The notes below the pieces were generated by a model that was not told the origin of the DNA, did not search any database, and was given only the letters and a program-made list of their open reading frames with translations. Of a stretch of 64,000 nt of DNA, positions 35,601 to 46,504 are shown piece after piece. The first letter of the stretch is position 1, and the number at the start of each line of letters is the position of its first letter. Source of the stretch: Conoideocrella luteorostrata (lineage: Eukaryota > Ascomycota > Sordariomycetes > Hypocreales > Clavicipitaceae); NCBI GenBank assembly GCA_032433595.1, contig JASWJB010000102.1, positions 1 to 64,000 of the forward strand, in the 5' to 3' direction. The translations under genes were made by a program, and so were the position numbers.

Positions 35601-36180
35601 AGGAATATAGTGCTGCATGAATGTTGGTTTCACTCGAGTTACATACAGTATGCACGCACCCACATGATGCTGAGCCCACTTAGAAATACGTGTATCTGAA
35701 CAATGGTAACATCACAGGACTCATAACTGTAAAAAATAATAGGCATAAATGCTAAGTATATTGGGTATAGTTCTATCTAAGTGTAAGATATAACAACCAC
35801 AGGGGAGTGGCTGTGCAGGCAGCTGTTAGGCAAATGTAAAAACTCCGAAACTACCTGCGGCAATATCCGAGCTCTGCCAATTTGACCTCGGATCTTAGTT
35901 CGGGGAGAACGCCAAGTAAAATGTGCCATCATCGGGGAGTCCATAAAGGTTATTGGAGAAAACCACGGAAGAGATTGTCAAAAATGTTGGTAATATTGAG
36001 ATTGGAGGAGAACCTACTCAATCTCAACACATGGTTGTGTCCAAGGCCCAAATACATCATAACTGTCATCCACGTCGTAATCTATGAAGAACAATATAAC
36101 CCAGATCCTGAATCTAGGACAGAAGAAGATGTAATAGTTGTCTATTGTGAGGGAGTTTGCGTCATGGCGAAGGGACAACG
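32609..36180. other. Intergenic, 3.6 kb
   Basis: No gene recognised on either strand. Motif copies at 34737-34744 and 35278-35286. The part from about 35330 to 36170 is more A/T-rich than the rest. A/T-rich 3' sequence of the next coiled-coil gene lies at the right end. Confidence 0.5.
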
Positions 36181-36861
36181 TCAGATTATCCGCCGCCGCT
36201 TGAGAATCTCCTCATATGCTCGCATCTTCTCTGTCCTGATGTCTAGGGTAACAACAATCTCGTCATGCACCTGCTTGGTGTTCTCATACTTTCCCTTCCA
36301 ATACCGACACTGATCACGCCAGTAGTCGATTTCCCTAAGCAGCTCTGAGGTTCTGCGACTGCAGCTCTGCTCGACCTGCCTTTGTAGGTGCTTGACCCTA
36401 TCTTTGAGGCTGCAGTTTTCATCTTTGAGTTCCCTCTTGTCCTTCTCGAGCTTATCGATGGTTTGTTTCAGCTTGACTATCTCTCGACCATGATGTCCCT
36501 CGTTCTGGCAAGCATTGTTTAGGGACTTTCGAAGTGCTTCGTTGTCCGCAGTGAGAAGGTTGACCTGATTCTGTAATTGCGGGACGATGACATGGCCGAG
36601 GTGGTGAGCCTGTCCCTGGGCGTCGGCTAGAGCTGCCTTTATGGTATTGACTTCCGCGACGAGACGACAGTTGGTGTCTTCGAGGCAACGCTCCCGCTCT
36701 TTCAGGCGGTTCCATTCATCAACGCGGACTTTGTAATAATCCTGTGTTTCGACACAAGGGTCACGGTGGTGATGATGGTGGCCATGGGAGCGGGAGCGCT
36801 TGATGGATACAAATTGTTGTTTGCCAGCTGCAGAAGTTTCGATATAGAACCGTTTAGACAT
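36181..36861 (-). CDS. Coiled-coil protein with His cluster
   Basis: The open frame extends upstream to a GTG, but the first ATG is at 36861 and gives MSKRFYIETS, the natural start (226 aa). A short N-terminal strand (RFYIETSAAGKQQFVSIKR) precedes a Ser/Arg and HGHHHHH cluster (about residues 24-33). The rest is almost wholly heptad coiled coil: DYYKVRVDEWNRLKERERCL, then an Asn/Leu-rich zipper, then KQTIDKLEKDKRELKDEN. It ends ILKRRRII. It resembles a group of short fungal hypothetical proteins starting MSKR-[FY]-YIE; no function is known to me. The His cluster could bind metal. Confidence 0.75.
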   Translation of the reverse strand: MSKRFYIETSAAGKQQFVSIKRSRSHGHHHHHRDPCVETQDYYKVRVDEWNRLKERERCLEDTNCRLVAEVNTIKAALADAQGQAHHLGHVIVPQLQNQVNLLTADNEALRKSLNNACQNEGHHGREIVKLKQTIDKLEKDKRELKDENCSLKDRVKHLQRQVEQSCSRRTSELLREIDYWRDQCRYWKGKYENTKQVHDEIVVTLDIRTEKMRAYEEILKRRRII

Positions 36862-38547
36862 ATGAGAATCGGTTTCGACCTTGGGTGTCGGAGTGCTCTG
36901 TTGTGCACCCACCTTGGCGGTGATGTCTCGGTTAAGTCTTCTAAGTGCTGTCCCGTCTTGTTTGTATCAAAGACGGGACGCTTCGACGGGGTTTGGAATG
37001 TTACAAAGGTACACCAACGGCTTTGTGAAAGAAATTTATGGAAGGGGAGAAAATGAGAGAGATTGAGAAGAAGGACTAGCTTGTCTTAAAGTAGTTTGTG
37101 CAAGGAAAAATGAGCTCGGGCGCGAAATATGATCCAAAATCACACGGGCTATAGCGTGATGTCTTGATGAGAAGGCAAAGTAAAGAAGGCTGATATGTGT
37201 AAAATGAAAGGCACTCGACCACTGCAGGTGATCGTTGAGAGAAGAATGATATATAACAATGTACAACTTAGAGCGGTCACGACGAAGAACTCGGCTCAAG
37301 TGAATACTGCATGGGTTCCCTCAAAGCGAGGCAGCCACGTCCCCCGCCTAGTCTGGCCTTGTACAATGTCTTTGGAGCAGCACCTACGAACAGGTAAGAG
37401 AATAAAGAGCGTGGCACGCGGCCGTGGCAGATGGTCCCGAATATGGCCTACATGGAAAGTCCTGGTGGTGTCGCACATGTGGCTGAGGCGTCCGTGGCGG
37501 CCCGTCATCCGGGCCTGACTGACTGATTGAGTTGATAAGGTGAGGTGGGTGCGTTCGTCTCTCTACCATGCAAGAAATGCTTGCTTGATGCGTAGCTAGG
37601 CATGCAAGTCAGCGCCCAAAAATACTTGTATGCTATTTATTATCATGTTTCTGTTTGTAAGGCTGGGGAGGCTATGGAAGAAATGGAAAAGGCGTATGCG
37701 CAAGTGTAGGAGAGCACGAGGCTGACGGCTATCCTTGTCTGGTCTCCGGTGGATCACGCACCTTTTCTTTGACTGGAGGCCGCCTTTGTGGTCAGACAAC
37801 AAGCAGTTGGACGGTTTCTTTCTTTCCTGCCGTTACGTTTTGCGCTCGTTCTGAAATGGATCTTGGTCTTTCATGTGGTTTGCCAAAATGGCTGGCCAAG
37901 CTGGCTGCTGGTTCAAAGTGACCAAGCGAGGCATCGCGCAAGGTTTACTTTCACCAGCCGGACGTGGCGAACTGGACGGGAGCGATGCAAGCGCGACGCA
38001 GGGACAATGCAAGATACCCGTTGGCGTCTGGTTAATGTATCCAAGACAGTTGACAGAGCTTTCTCGGCCTTGAGCTGGTGAACTGACGGCATAAAAGTGG
38101 AGGAATGACAGAACATGAGCATGCGGATAGATGACTGGATGTTCGTGTGGCATCGTCATTTGACAGTTGCTGGTTTATGAGACACTGTAGACCAGGTGGC
38201 GCTCTGCACTATTGTATTGTTCGCACTGTGATGCTCATGTGCATGGCCGCCAACCACGTGTTGCGGATGGATAGCGAGGCAGCGATGGCCATACAGTACG
38301 AATTTAATTTGCACTGGCTGTGCACAATCCAGCCGGGCCGGCTGTGCACCGTTTGACGACTTCTGCCTAAAATACCCCGAGACTTCTCAACTTTATGCAC
38401 TCCGTAGGCAAGCCATGGGCCCGGCCTATACTTCTGCGGTGTGAGAGAGCTATTATGGTTCGGCGGTCTGTAGCCCAACTACCTGGGTACGACACATCGA
38501 AACGTCTCCTGGTGGTTTGGAAGAAGCACTCCGGATGATCCACCTCA
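36862..38547. other. Intergenic, 1.7 kb
   Basis: No coding frame supported. One CACTCCGTA motif variant at 38398-38406. Confidence 0.55.
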
Positions 38548-39415
38548 TCATATACTAAGCACTTTTGATGATATCGCAGCCAACCCCATGGTTGCAGCTG
38601 TCAACGCTGTATTCCTGTCGGCTCGTCTGGTGAATGACCTATGCAACTCTTCAATTCTCCGAAAGGTATCAACCGTGCTATTGCTGCATGGGAACGGCTT
38701 CTCCCGGATAGGCTTGCCCAAGAACATGCACAAAGGCTGCCCTACCATCTTTAGCACACTATTCTAGCAAGTTATCGGCGCTAACGCTCCCTCGCACTAT
38801 CCCACAGTGCTCATCCAGAACTCATCGACCTGTATGTTCAAAGTCACCGCGGCAAAAAGCTAGCCACAGGCATCGAAGAAAGTTTCCCTGTACCCAGAAG
38901 CGCTCAGTGCAGAAAAAGCTCCGTATCCACGTGAGCCAGCTGCCCTCGAGCTTGAGAACAGGCGTCTGGCAGCTTTTGAACCATGCCTCCCGGTTTCTGC
39001 AAATGTTGAGGACCACTTTGGCATCTGGATAGACAGAGATGAGGTCTTGGGCGAAGACGGCCGCATCAAAGTCCTTGATGGCAGCGCAATGACCTATGAC
39101 TTTGTCCAAATCAGAGGCGGCCAATCGGCCGTGCTGCTCTTTGTCACCACTCCGCCCGTGACGACCGTGCCACTTCTTCTCGTACAACCTCCACCGTGCT
39201 TTGTCGCCACATGGATTGAGAGCGACGTCGTACTCGTGATAGGCGTGGTCATACCCAAGCTCGATAAGGGCGCTTAGCAGCGAGTCTGTTCTGGACCTGG
39301 AAGGCCCAACAGCCAGGACCTGTAAAGGCCGAGTTCGAGTTTGTTATGGTGCTTCTAGGGGGTATATGATTTCTTTGATACTGTCAAGGATGCCGTATAC
39401 CCACACGTAGTACAT
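38548..39415 (-). pseudogene. Sulfotransferase-like P-loop protein, broken
   Basis: The frame starts at ATG 39415 (MYYVWVYGILDSIKE) and shows the fungal sulfotransferase-like family: P-loop region LAVGPSRSRTDSLLSALIEL, then WRLYEKKWHG, AAVFAQDLISVYPDAKVVLN and RNREAWFKSC, and a C-terminal part LCMFLGKPIREKPFP. It is broken by TAA at 39344-39346, TGA at 38822-38824 and TAG at 38759-38761, and by a frameshift near 38745. The P-loop is also altered (SRSRTDS where PRTGTxS is usual). All three stops could come from C-to-T changes in CAA, CGA and CAG. It sits 65 nt from a transporter pseudogene in the opposite direction, which suggests a small former gene cluster. Confidence 0.85.
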
Positions 39416-39479
39416 TTTGAGGAACGTCTTGCTGCGAAGCTACGACCGTACGCTCCTTCTCTGGGGCTGATTGGCAGAT

Positions 39480-40655
39480 ATCTGCGGTGAGCATGTTTGG
39501 GCCTGGGCAGTGCCGCTGCCACGCCGAGTGCTGTTGGCATAATTTTCGGCCTATTTCTGCCCGACAAGGCCCAAATTCATGTCATGTCTGCCTCCGCAGC
39601 AGGATACCCGCTGGGGAACGTCGCAGGCAATGTTCTCTGTGGCGTCATCGCGCAGCCTCTCAGGTGGAAGTGTATATTTTCGATCATGGCAATCGCTTCT
39701 GCAAGCTCGTGTGCGCTTTCGGTATCTGCTGCGCCTCCTCTGCCCAAGGAGATTGAGATCGAGTCAATATCTCTCAGCAAGCATGCGGATATTCTTGCTT
39801 CACAGATGGACTGGGTCGGACTGCTAATGTCCATGGCTTTGATCATCTTTCTGCTGGTGTCTCTTACTGAGGGCAATTTTGTGTGTTGGAAATCCCTTGG
39901 GTTCTTACACTACTTGTCTTGACGTGCCTTCTCTTTCCTCTGTACATACTCTGGCAGTTCTGACTGGAGACGCTTGCAAGACGGCCCCATTTAATGAAGC
40001 TGTCAGTTTTCGAGTCGAGGGTGTACTGCGCTGCGCACAGGTCATCTGCTTCATATTCTGGGCATCTTTCAACAACTGTCTCGTTTTTGCCACTTATCCA
40101 CTTATCTTTGCCAAGAATACGAATTATTGAGCGTCATACAAAGTACACTACGATTCCTTCCCAGTGGCATCACCGACGTGATCACCCTCTCCATTGCGTC
40201 CCAGTTCTCAACCATGTAGACGGTTACGTTACTGCATTGTGGAGTACGTCCTGCATCACTGTGGCTTGTCTTCTTTTTGCGGTGTTCATACCTCCTGATA
40301 CTACTCCGTACATACTGGGCATCGGCTTCCCTGCTATCGTCATCCTGGCCCTCGGCGCCGACACATTATTTCTATGCCTATCAGTTTTATTATGACGTCT
40401 ATTCCCGAAGAGGACCAGGCGGACAGGGCGGCTATCTTCCATGTGGTGGCACAGGTGGGCCGAAGCATTGGTCTTGCCGAGGCGGTTGAAATCCAGATTG
40501 CTGTCACCAACGGTCATGGCGGAAATCATAAAGAGAACCTACTGCAAGACTATAGGGCGACTGACTGCTTTAGCTTTTCTATAGGTGTTACATCGATCAG
40601 GGTGGCGGCTTCCGCTTTCCGCTTTCAAAGGCACTGGGAAGTTTGGGAAAAATAA
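39480..40655 (+). pseudogene. DHA2-type MFS transporter, broken and 5'-deleted
   Basis: Pieces in several frames follow the order of a 14-helix drug:H+ antiporter. They are GLGSAAATPSAVGIIFG and GNVAGNVLCGVIAQPLRWK (helices 4-6 region), MDWVGLLMSMALIIFLLV, WASFNNCLVFATYPLIF, YILGIGFPAIVILALGADTL, then SIPEEDQADRAAIFHVVAQV and a degraded C-terminus. Helices 1-3 are missing apart from a short ADWQISAV remnant. At least four frame changes and several stops separate the pieces. The motif TACTCCGTAC at 40302-40311 here is part of the coding sequence (TTPYIL). No function expected. Confidence 0.82.
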
Positions 40656-41418
40656 TTGTCGCTACCGTACATGATGCAAGGTGAAAAGAATATGCATAAA
40701 ACGCGACCTCTGGGCCTATGCTACTTCTTGCGACAGCCCCCCCCCCCCCAATATCCCCTCCATAAGGTGGATTGGGATAAATCGCATTTGAAGGCTATAT
40801 TAATAGGAGGTTGGAGATGGTTTGGTCAAATACACAGCTTGTCATATCCTGCAATCTCCATGTGCTTGACGCGGAGTATGGCCCACAACCATCAGTTTAT
40901 CTTGGTCCCAGCCGCCTGTCTGCCAGAGATTTGGGCGAGATGCAGTATTTACATTGCGACTTGACGTAACGTGACTTGTAACAATGACAATCCGTCGGGG
41001 ACCTAGCCTAGTCCGCGAAATTTCTAGGAACCATTCCCATGACGCACGCGCATTTATTTTAGACCATTGACACGCATAGTCGCTGACTAGTTACATGGTA
41101 CCTATATTTCCGCCTTGATCTGCCTGTTTGCATCTACTAACGCGCACGAGAGCCGTAGTTGTCGAGCGGACACGTCCGGAGTATGACTGAACCTTACATC
41201 CATTGATTTGCACATAATTGACGAGAAGATGAAGCATGTGCAATATCTTTAGATCAGCATAAGTTGGAACAGAACAAGTTGAATTCTAGTAGAGAGTGCA
41301 AATGAAAATAAATAAAATGAAATGATGGTAATGACAATGCCCTCTGCTTTGACCTTCCAAACTCCCCCCCCAGGACAGCGCCTCTTCTTTTCCGCACCAT
41401 TCCTCTAATCTGCTATTA
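40656..41418. other. Intergenic
   Basis: Nothing recognised. A C10 homopolymer lies near 40739-40748. Confidence 0.55.
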
Positions 41419-42436
41419 CTATTTCCCTGCAGTCTCCATATCTCCCGCCGCCGGCAGGCCGCGTTCCGGGGGAATAGCAAATCCAGACCAGAGATAGATG
41501 ATGAGCGCAACATACTCCACCACGAGGGCCATAAAGACAAAGAGCACGATTGATGAAGTTTCGGGGCTGCCATACACAGGGTTCCAGATGGTAGCTACAT
41601 CCTGGGAGTGTGCTGCCTCGATGATGCCGTACACGGTTCTGACTGCGATGAATGGGCTTGCAAGAAGGGCTCCTCGAAGGACCTACAAGAAATGTTAGCA
41701 TATTATATGTATATTGTAGGTGGCCGTCGTGCATATTGACGGGGATTGTTTAACTTTGATACGTACCTGGTGTCCGCTGTGCAGAAGGTTCGCCTTGCGA
41801 GTATAGTAGTAGATCTGCATAAGGGTGAGGACCATCAACTCGACCGCGAAAACAATGTATCCGATCAGCGTCAAGAGGTGACCAGTGTGTCGGGGACCGG
41901 CGTCGTCTTGCGAGCCGATGCCACCGCCGGCACCTAGTAAGCCGACAGCGCCCACAAAGGTCAGGCGGAGCGCCACATTAATGCGATGCGTAAAGGGGCC
42001 GTCTCCAAAGTTGTCCAGCAGTCTGTTTGCGAATTAGCATGCTCGTTTTATTTCTGTCTGTCTGTCTACGATACGGTCCACGTACATGACTCTTGTTAGG
42101 CCCAAATCAGCCACTATGAGTGGGATGACACCCACGTTGAGCAAGATGATGGCAGCGATGAGGAGGCCCGTTTCGAAGGATCCATCGGCATTCTTCATGG
42201 ACTCCAGGGCGATAATGACAGGGCCGCCGGCAAGTCGCACTGCAAAGGGGTATATTAGCCAGCCTGTTGGCGAGTAAGGCGACGCCAAACGCACTCATAG
42301 TAAACGGTATGAGGGGCCACCAGGCCATTCTCGGGCGGATCTTGCCATTGCGAATCATGAGCCATATGGCCAGCGGCACCATGGGCAAGTAGAAGACCGT
42401 TTGGGCGATGCCCAGAGAGGTGTGGGGGTTGAGCAT
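41419..42436 (-). CDS. Seven-helix membrane protein, DUF7702 family
   Basis: Exons on the minus strand are 42436-42295, 42239-42086, 42022-41767 and 41682-41419 (271 aa). Introns are 55, 63 and 84 nt with GTGCGT or GTACGT donors. The joins give IPFTMMRLAGGPVII, LTRVILLDNFGDGPF and SGHQVLRGALLASPF. About seven hydrophobic segments can be seen, starting LGIAQTVFYLPMVPLAIWLM and ending VLFVFMALVVEYVALIIYLW. A RLAGG motif in helix 2 and PFIAVRTVYG in helix 6 are typical of this fungal family, which resembles RTA1-like proteins in layout. Function unknown; probably plasma membrane. Confidence 0.88.
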
Positions 42437-44229
42437 AACGGCGTTGATGTGATGGCGTGATGCTATATGTCTTTGTCGCTCATGTATCTCAGCTCAAAAC
42501 ATGTATTTGATGGGAAGATTGGCCAATCCGTCGATTCTTATGCTGAAGATGCCAGAGTCTGCTGCGCTGGCAGACGCGACTAAGAGAATAGAGAGACATG
42601 AGCATTCTTATATGAAATCTTTAGACTGAGCACAGCCAGGCGCTTTGGTGTCCCACGCAATAATACTAGGTCAATTTACGGAATAGTCCTGGAGTATTTG
42701 CACCTGGCTGACGGGTTGAGGCGTGCCGGGAGCCGATGTATACGAATCAGACGACGGGAACGGGCCCAATGAGTTCGTGGTATCATGCCCAAAACGTCGA
42801 AGCGTGTTGTCAGCCGCACGCCGCAGGAGGTGGATCGTGTGTCCTGTCAGCCTGTCCTGTGTACGGAGCACTCCGCACGGAGTAAGTCTTGTCCTGCAGA
42901 GAGATTCAGCCCTGAGAGCTGCCTCAGACTTTTTGACTGGGATAAATCTCGAGCGCCTCCCGCTAAGCCGCTTTGGGTCGGATGCCGCGAGATTGATCGG
43001 GTTGGCCCCAACACCACGATTAGTTTGCGCGCGCACACTTGCACAGAGAGCTAAGGATCGGATCGGCAGAGAAATAAATCTTAAAAGCTTGCTCGAAGCA
43101 ATTGCTATGGAGCGGGCTGATGGCATGTCTCCTATTCTGGAATGATGCAACGAACATTGGCTATTCGGTCACATTGCAGCTGCAGCCATGCAATGCAACC
43201 CTGATGACTCCTCAGCCCAGCCCAGCCAACATGCTGACGAGATCGTCGCGACATTCACCTTCGTTCCATCCTTCCCCATCGAGAAAACAACAAAGACAAA
43301 GCAATGACATCTGCCTATAGAGTAGCGTCGGAAGAGAAGAGACCAGACTTGGTCTATCTTTCGATTGCCCTGATTGAAGCCATTACTTCGTTTGCTGGCG
43401 AGCAGTGCGACGAACGGCGGCGTCTCTCCACCTTCCCCCCCCAATCGCAGTCCATCGCAGTCATTGTCCAACATCTCCTGATGATTTGATACGGCGCGAC
43501 AGTTAACAGCCATTCCGATGCTCTTGGCTCTTGCTGCTATCTTCTGCTTGAAGACGACCAACCTCGATAAGCCGTGATTAACCGACCAGCTTGGCCGTTT
43601 GACGGAGAATGGAAGAGAATGGAAGCCGTTCGCGGGCCTTGTCCGTGCAAAGTGACACAATGCCTCGTCTTCGGTAGGAAAACGGACCTCTAGGTGTATC
43701 TGAAGGGCGCGAGGACGGCGGGGCGGACGGTGGGCACCATTCATGTCGTTTCTGATCTCCCAGAATCTCCAAACATCCCCTTCAAATCCCCGCTATTCCC
43801 GCCAATGCCTCCGGCTTCGGGGCCGGGAAGTGCCAAAGGACGTAGCAACAACCTGGCTACTGGGACAACTTTGGTAGCATCGTCAGTGTCTGTACTCCGA
43901 TCTGAGTTTAGAGTCAAGAGACCGTTCCTCGGCCCCACTCCGCCAAGTGGTTTTCGGGGCGGACACGGCTTCCTTCAAACGATCCATCATCATTCAAGTG
44001 CCGACTGGGTGGTCGAGTGCCCAGTGTGCCAAAACCCTTATTACTCCCCGCTCCCCATAGGCGTGTGTTGGTGTTTTTTTTTAAAGTGTAGATATCCTGC
44101 TATACACCATTTTATGGATAGAGCCGCTGTTTCCTCTTCGTTTCCATTTTGCTAGCCAGCCTGATCGTGGGACTCAATATAACCTGTTGCTGAACGTGTG
44201 CTGCCACCGTGACATTGCTTTGTTGAATC
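42437..44229. other. Intergenic between divergent genes
   Basis: Open frames on both strands look like shadows without coding character. A three-unit motif variant (one unit inverted) lies at 42861-42884. Confidence 0.55.
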
Positions 44230-46184
44230 ATGACGCCTCATAACCAAGACGCTGCTGGCCAGACAACTGGTTGGTTGGGAGAAGACAAATGTGAGTATTG
44301 ACCATCTCTTTTCAAGAAACTTTCATCACATCATTAATCCGATCTAGACAACGGACATGGTCAACATCACACATTGGACACGATACACACCATCAATTCA
44401 AGGGAGGCCGCCGAGGCGTACAACTCAGAAGCCAGGGACTACGGCGATGGCATTCTTTCCGAAATCCGATCAAGAACTCGCAGCCACGCGGATCACACAT
44501 TGATCAGCTGGAACGTGGACGACCCTGACAACCCACACAACTGGTCGACGGTAAGGCTATTCCAATAGAGCCACCCTTTTAATTAGAGCTAAATGTTTGC
44601 GCAGCGGAGAAAGGCTTGGATTGTCTTCATCACAGTCATGCTGGTCCTCAACTCGACCATGTCATCGTCCCTTCCCAGCATGGCAATTCCAAACATCACG
44701 GCCGAATTCAGCATAACCTCTGATACCGAGAATGTCCTGCCCATTAGTATTTTTTTAATAGGGTATATATTTGGGCCTCTGATTTGGGGCCCCCTCACCG
44801 AGCACTTTGGTAGACGCAACTTGACCGTGGTTACCTTTGCCTTCTTTTCAGTCTTTACTCTCGCGTGTGCTGTGGCACCCAACTGGGAGTCCTTCTTGGT
44901 GTTTAGGATGCTCTGCGGTGCATTTGCTAGTGCGCCCATGGCCATCGTCGCCGGCATATTGGCGGATGTGTTTGCGGAGCACAGGACGAGAGGCAGAGCG
45001 TATGCCATCTTCATGTGTGTACGTACTATTACTATTACTATCCTCCCTTTCCCCCCTCGGAAAGCCTGTCCCGGCGTTTCACCAGCACCGACTAATTTAT
45101 GCAATTACTAATTAATGTAATCTAGTCTACCACTTGGGGACCGTTATTCGCCCCCGTTGTGTCAGGGTACACATCCACCAGTATCGGCTGGCGCTGGGCC
45201 TTCTGGGTCGGCCTCATCTACGCAGGGGCAACATCCTGCATCATCGTCCTACTCCCGGAGACCTTCGCACCCGTGTTATTGGCGCGGAGGGCACAAAAGA
45301 TGCGCAAGGAGAACCCGTCACTGCGCGTCATTGCTCCGCACGAGCTCGAGGAGACCAGCTTGAGCCAGCTTCTCACCGTGGTCATCACCCGACCTATCCG
45401 CATGCTCGCATCCGAGCTCATCGTAACCGCATCAAGTGCCTACCTGGCTCTCGTATACGCCATCTTTTACATGTCCTTTCTGGCATTCCCCATCATTTTC
45501 CGCGGCCTCTACCAGCTGAGCCCAGGCGTCACGGGCCTGACCTACCTCCCCGTCGGGGTCGGTGGCGGACTCAGTCTCTGTGTGTTTTGGTACTGGGACA
45601 ACGCGCTCGCCAGGGCCCAAAAGAGAGGCGCGTCGTGGTCCAAACGCGAAGAGTTCCGCAGACTGCCGCTCGCTGTTCTCGGCGGACCTCTATTCGTCGT
45701 GTCCCTCTTCTGGCTTGGCTTCAGCGCCAAAACGAGTGTCCCGTTTGTCGTTCCCATGCTGGCAGGCGTCCCGTTTGGAATGGGATACGTCCTCATCTTC
45801 ATGGCCCTGTTGAACTATCTCACCGACTCGTACGAGATATTCGCAGCGTCAGCCAACGCCGCCGCTTCGTGCTGCCGGTCTGTTCTGGCCGTGGTGCTGC
45901 CGCTGGCGACTACACACATGTTTGAGCAGCTCGGCATTGCGGGCGCCTGCTCGCTGATAGGGGGGTTGAGCGCGCTCATGTGCGTGATCCCGTTTATCTT
46001 CATCTGGAAGGGCCCGAGTATTAGGGCGAGGTCGAAGTTTTGCATTGCCCTGAGAGAGCAGAAGGAGGAGATGCAGAGGCGGGCAGAGGCCCAGCGGGAG
46101 CGGCTGGAGAGGGCGCGGAGAAAGGAGGAGAAGACGAAGAAGGAGAAGGAAGAGGCGGTGGCGAAAGAGCAGGACGAGGTTTAG
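44230..46184 (+). CDS. MFS transporter, DHA1 type
   Basis: Exons are 44230-44290, 44348-44550, 44605-45018 and 45126-46184 (578 aa); introns of 57, 54 and 107 nt have good signals and keep frame. The N-terminus is cytosolic and hydrophilic, ending in WNVDDPDNPHNWST, the usual lead into helix 1 of DHA1 (12-helix) transporters. Helix 2-3 loop reads WGPLTEHFGRR (motif A) and helix 4 FLVFRMLCGAFASAPMAI. The central loop and helices 7-12 follow. The C-terminal tail (about 55 residues) is Lys/Glu/Arg-rich and predicted coiled coil, which is unusual in length. Likely a plasma-membrane H+ antiporter for toxic compounds or metabolites; the substrate cannot be told. Confidence 0.92.
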
Positions 46185-46504
46185 GGCCATCTTTCATCCA
46201 AAAGTGACGTAAAGTAATGTCTTTGACTGAAACAAGAGGCAGCTGGTCTATTTTTTTTTTTTTACCATGGCGATGCACGCTGCTAGAGTAGTTATATAAA
46301 GTATGTCGATTCATTTGTTACGTAGCATCTCTTCAGGATATTCTAGAACAAGAGTACATCTGTTTCCCTCCCGATACATGACAAATGCTCATCCTGCCGT
46401 ACAATTTAAACCTACATCTGAAAACCATCCCCCATTCCACTCCTGTCCCGTCCCGTCCGTAGCTCCATCACATCATCAATCAACGAAACCAAACCTGTTT
46501 CTGC
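46185..46504. other. Short convergent intergenic
   Basis: Shared 3' flank of the MFS transporter and the Cys/His-repeat gene, with a T13 run at about 46251-46263. Confidence 0.6.

Noticed and set aside
36861..36912. N-terminal extension reading MGAQQS, a myristoylation-like start
   Set aside because: The first codon there is GTG, not ATG; the true start is ATG 36861.
43169..43744. 191-codon minus-strand frame and overlapping plus-strand frames
   Set aside because: Both strands are open with no domain or codon bias; treated as noncoding.
45134..45925. 263-codon frame inside the MFS gene
   Set aside because: Arg/His/Pro-rich shadow in another frame of exon 4.
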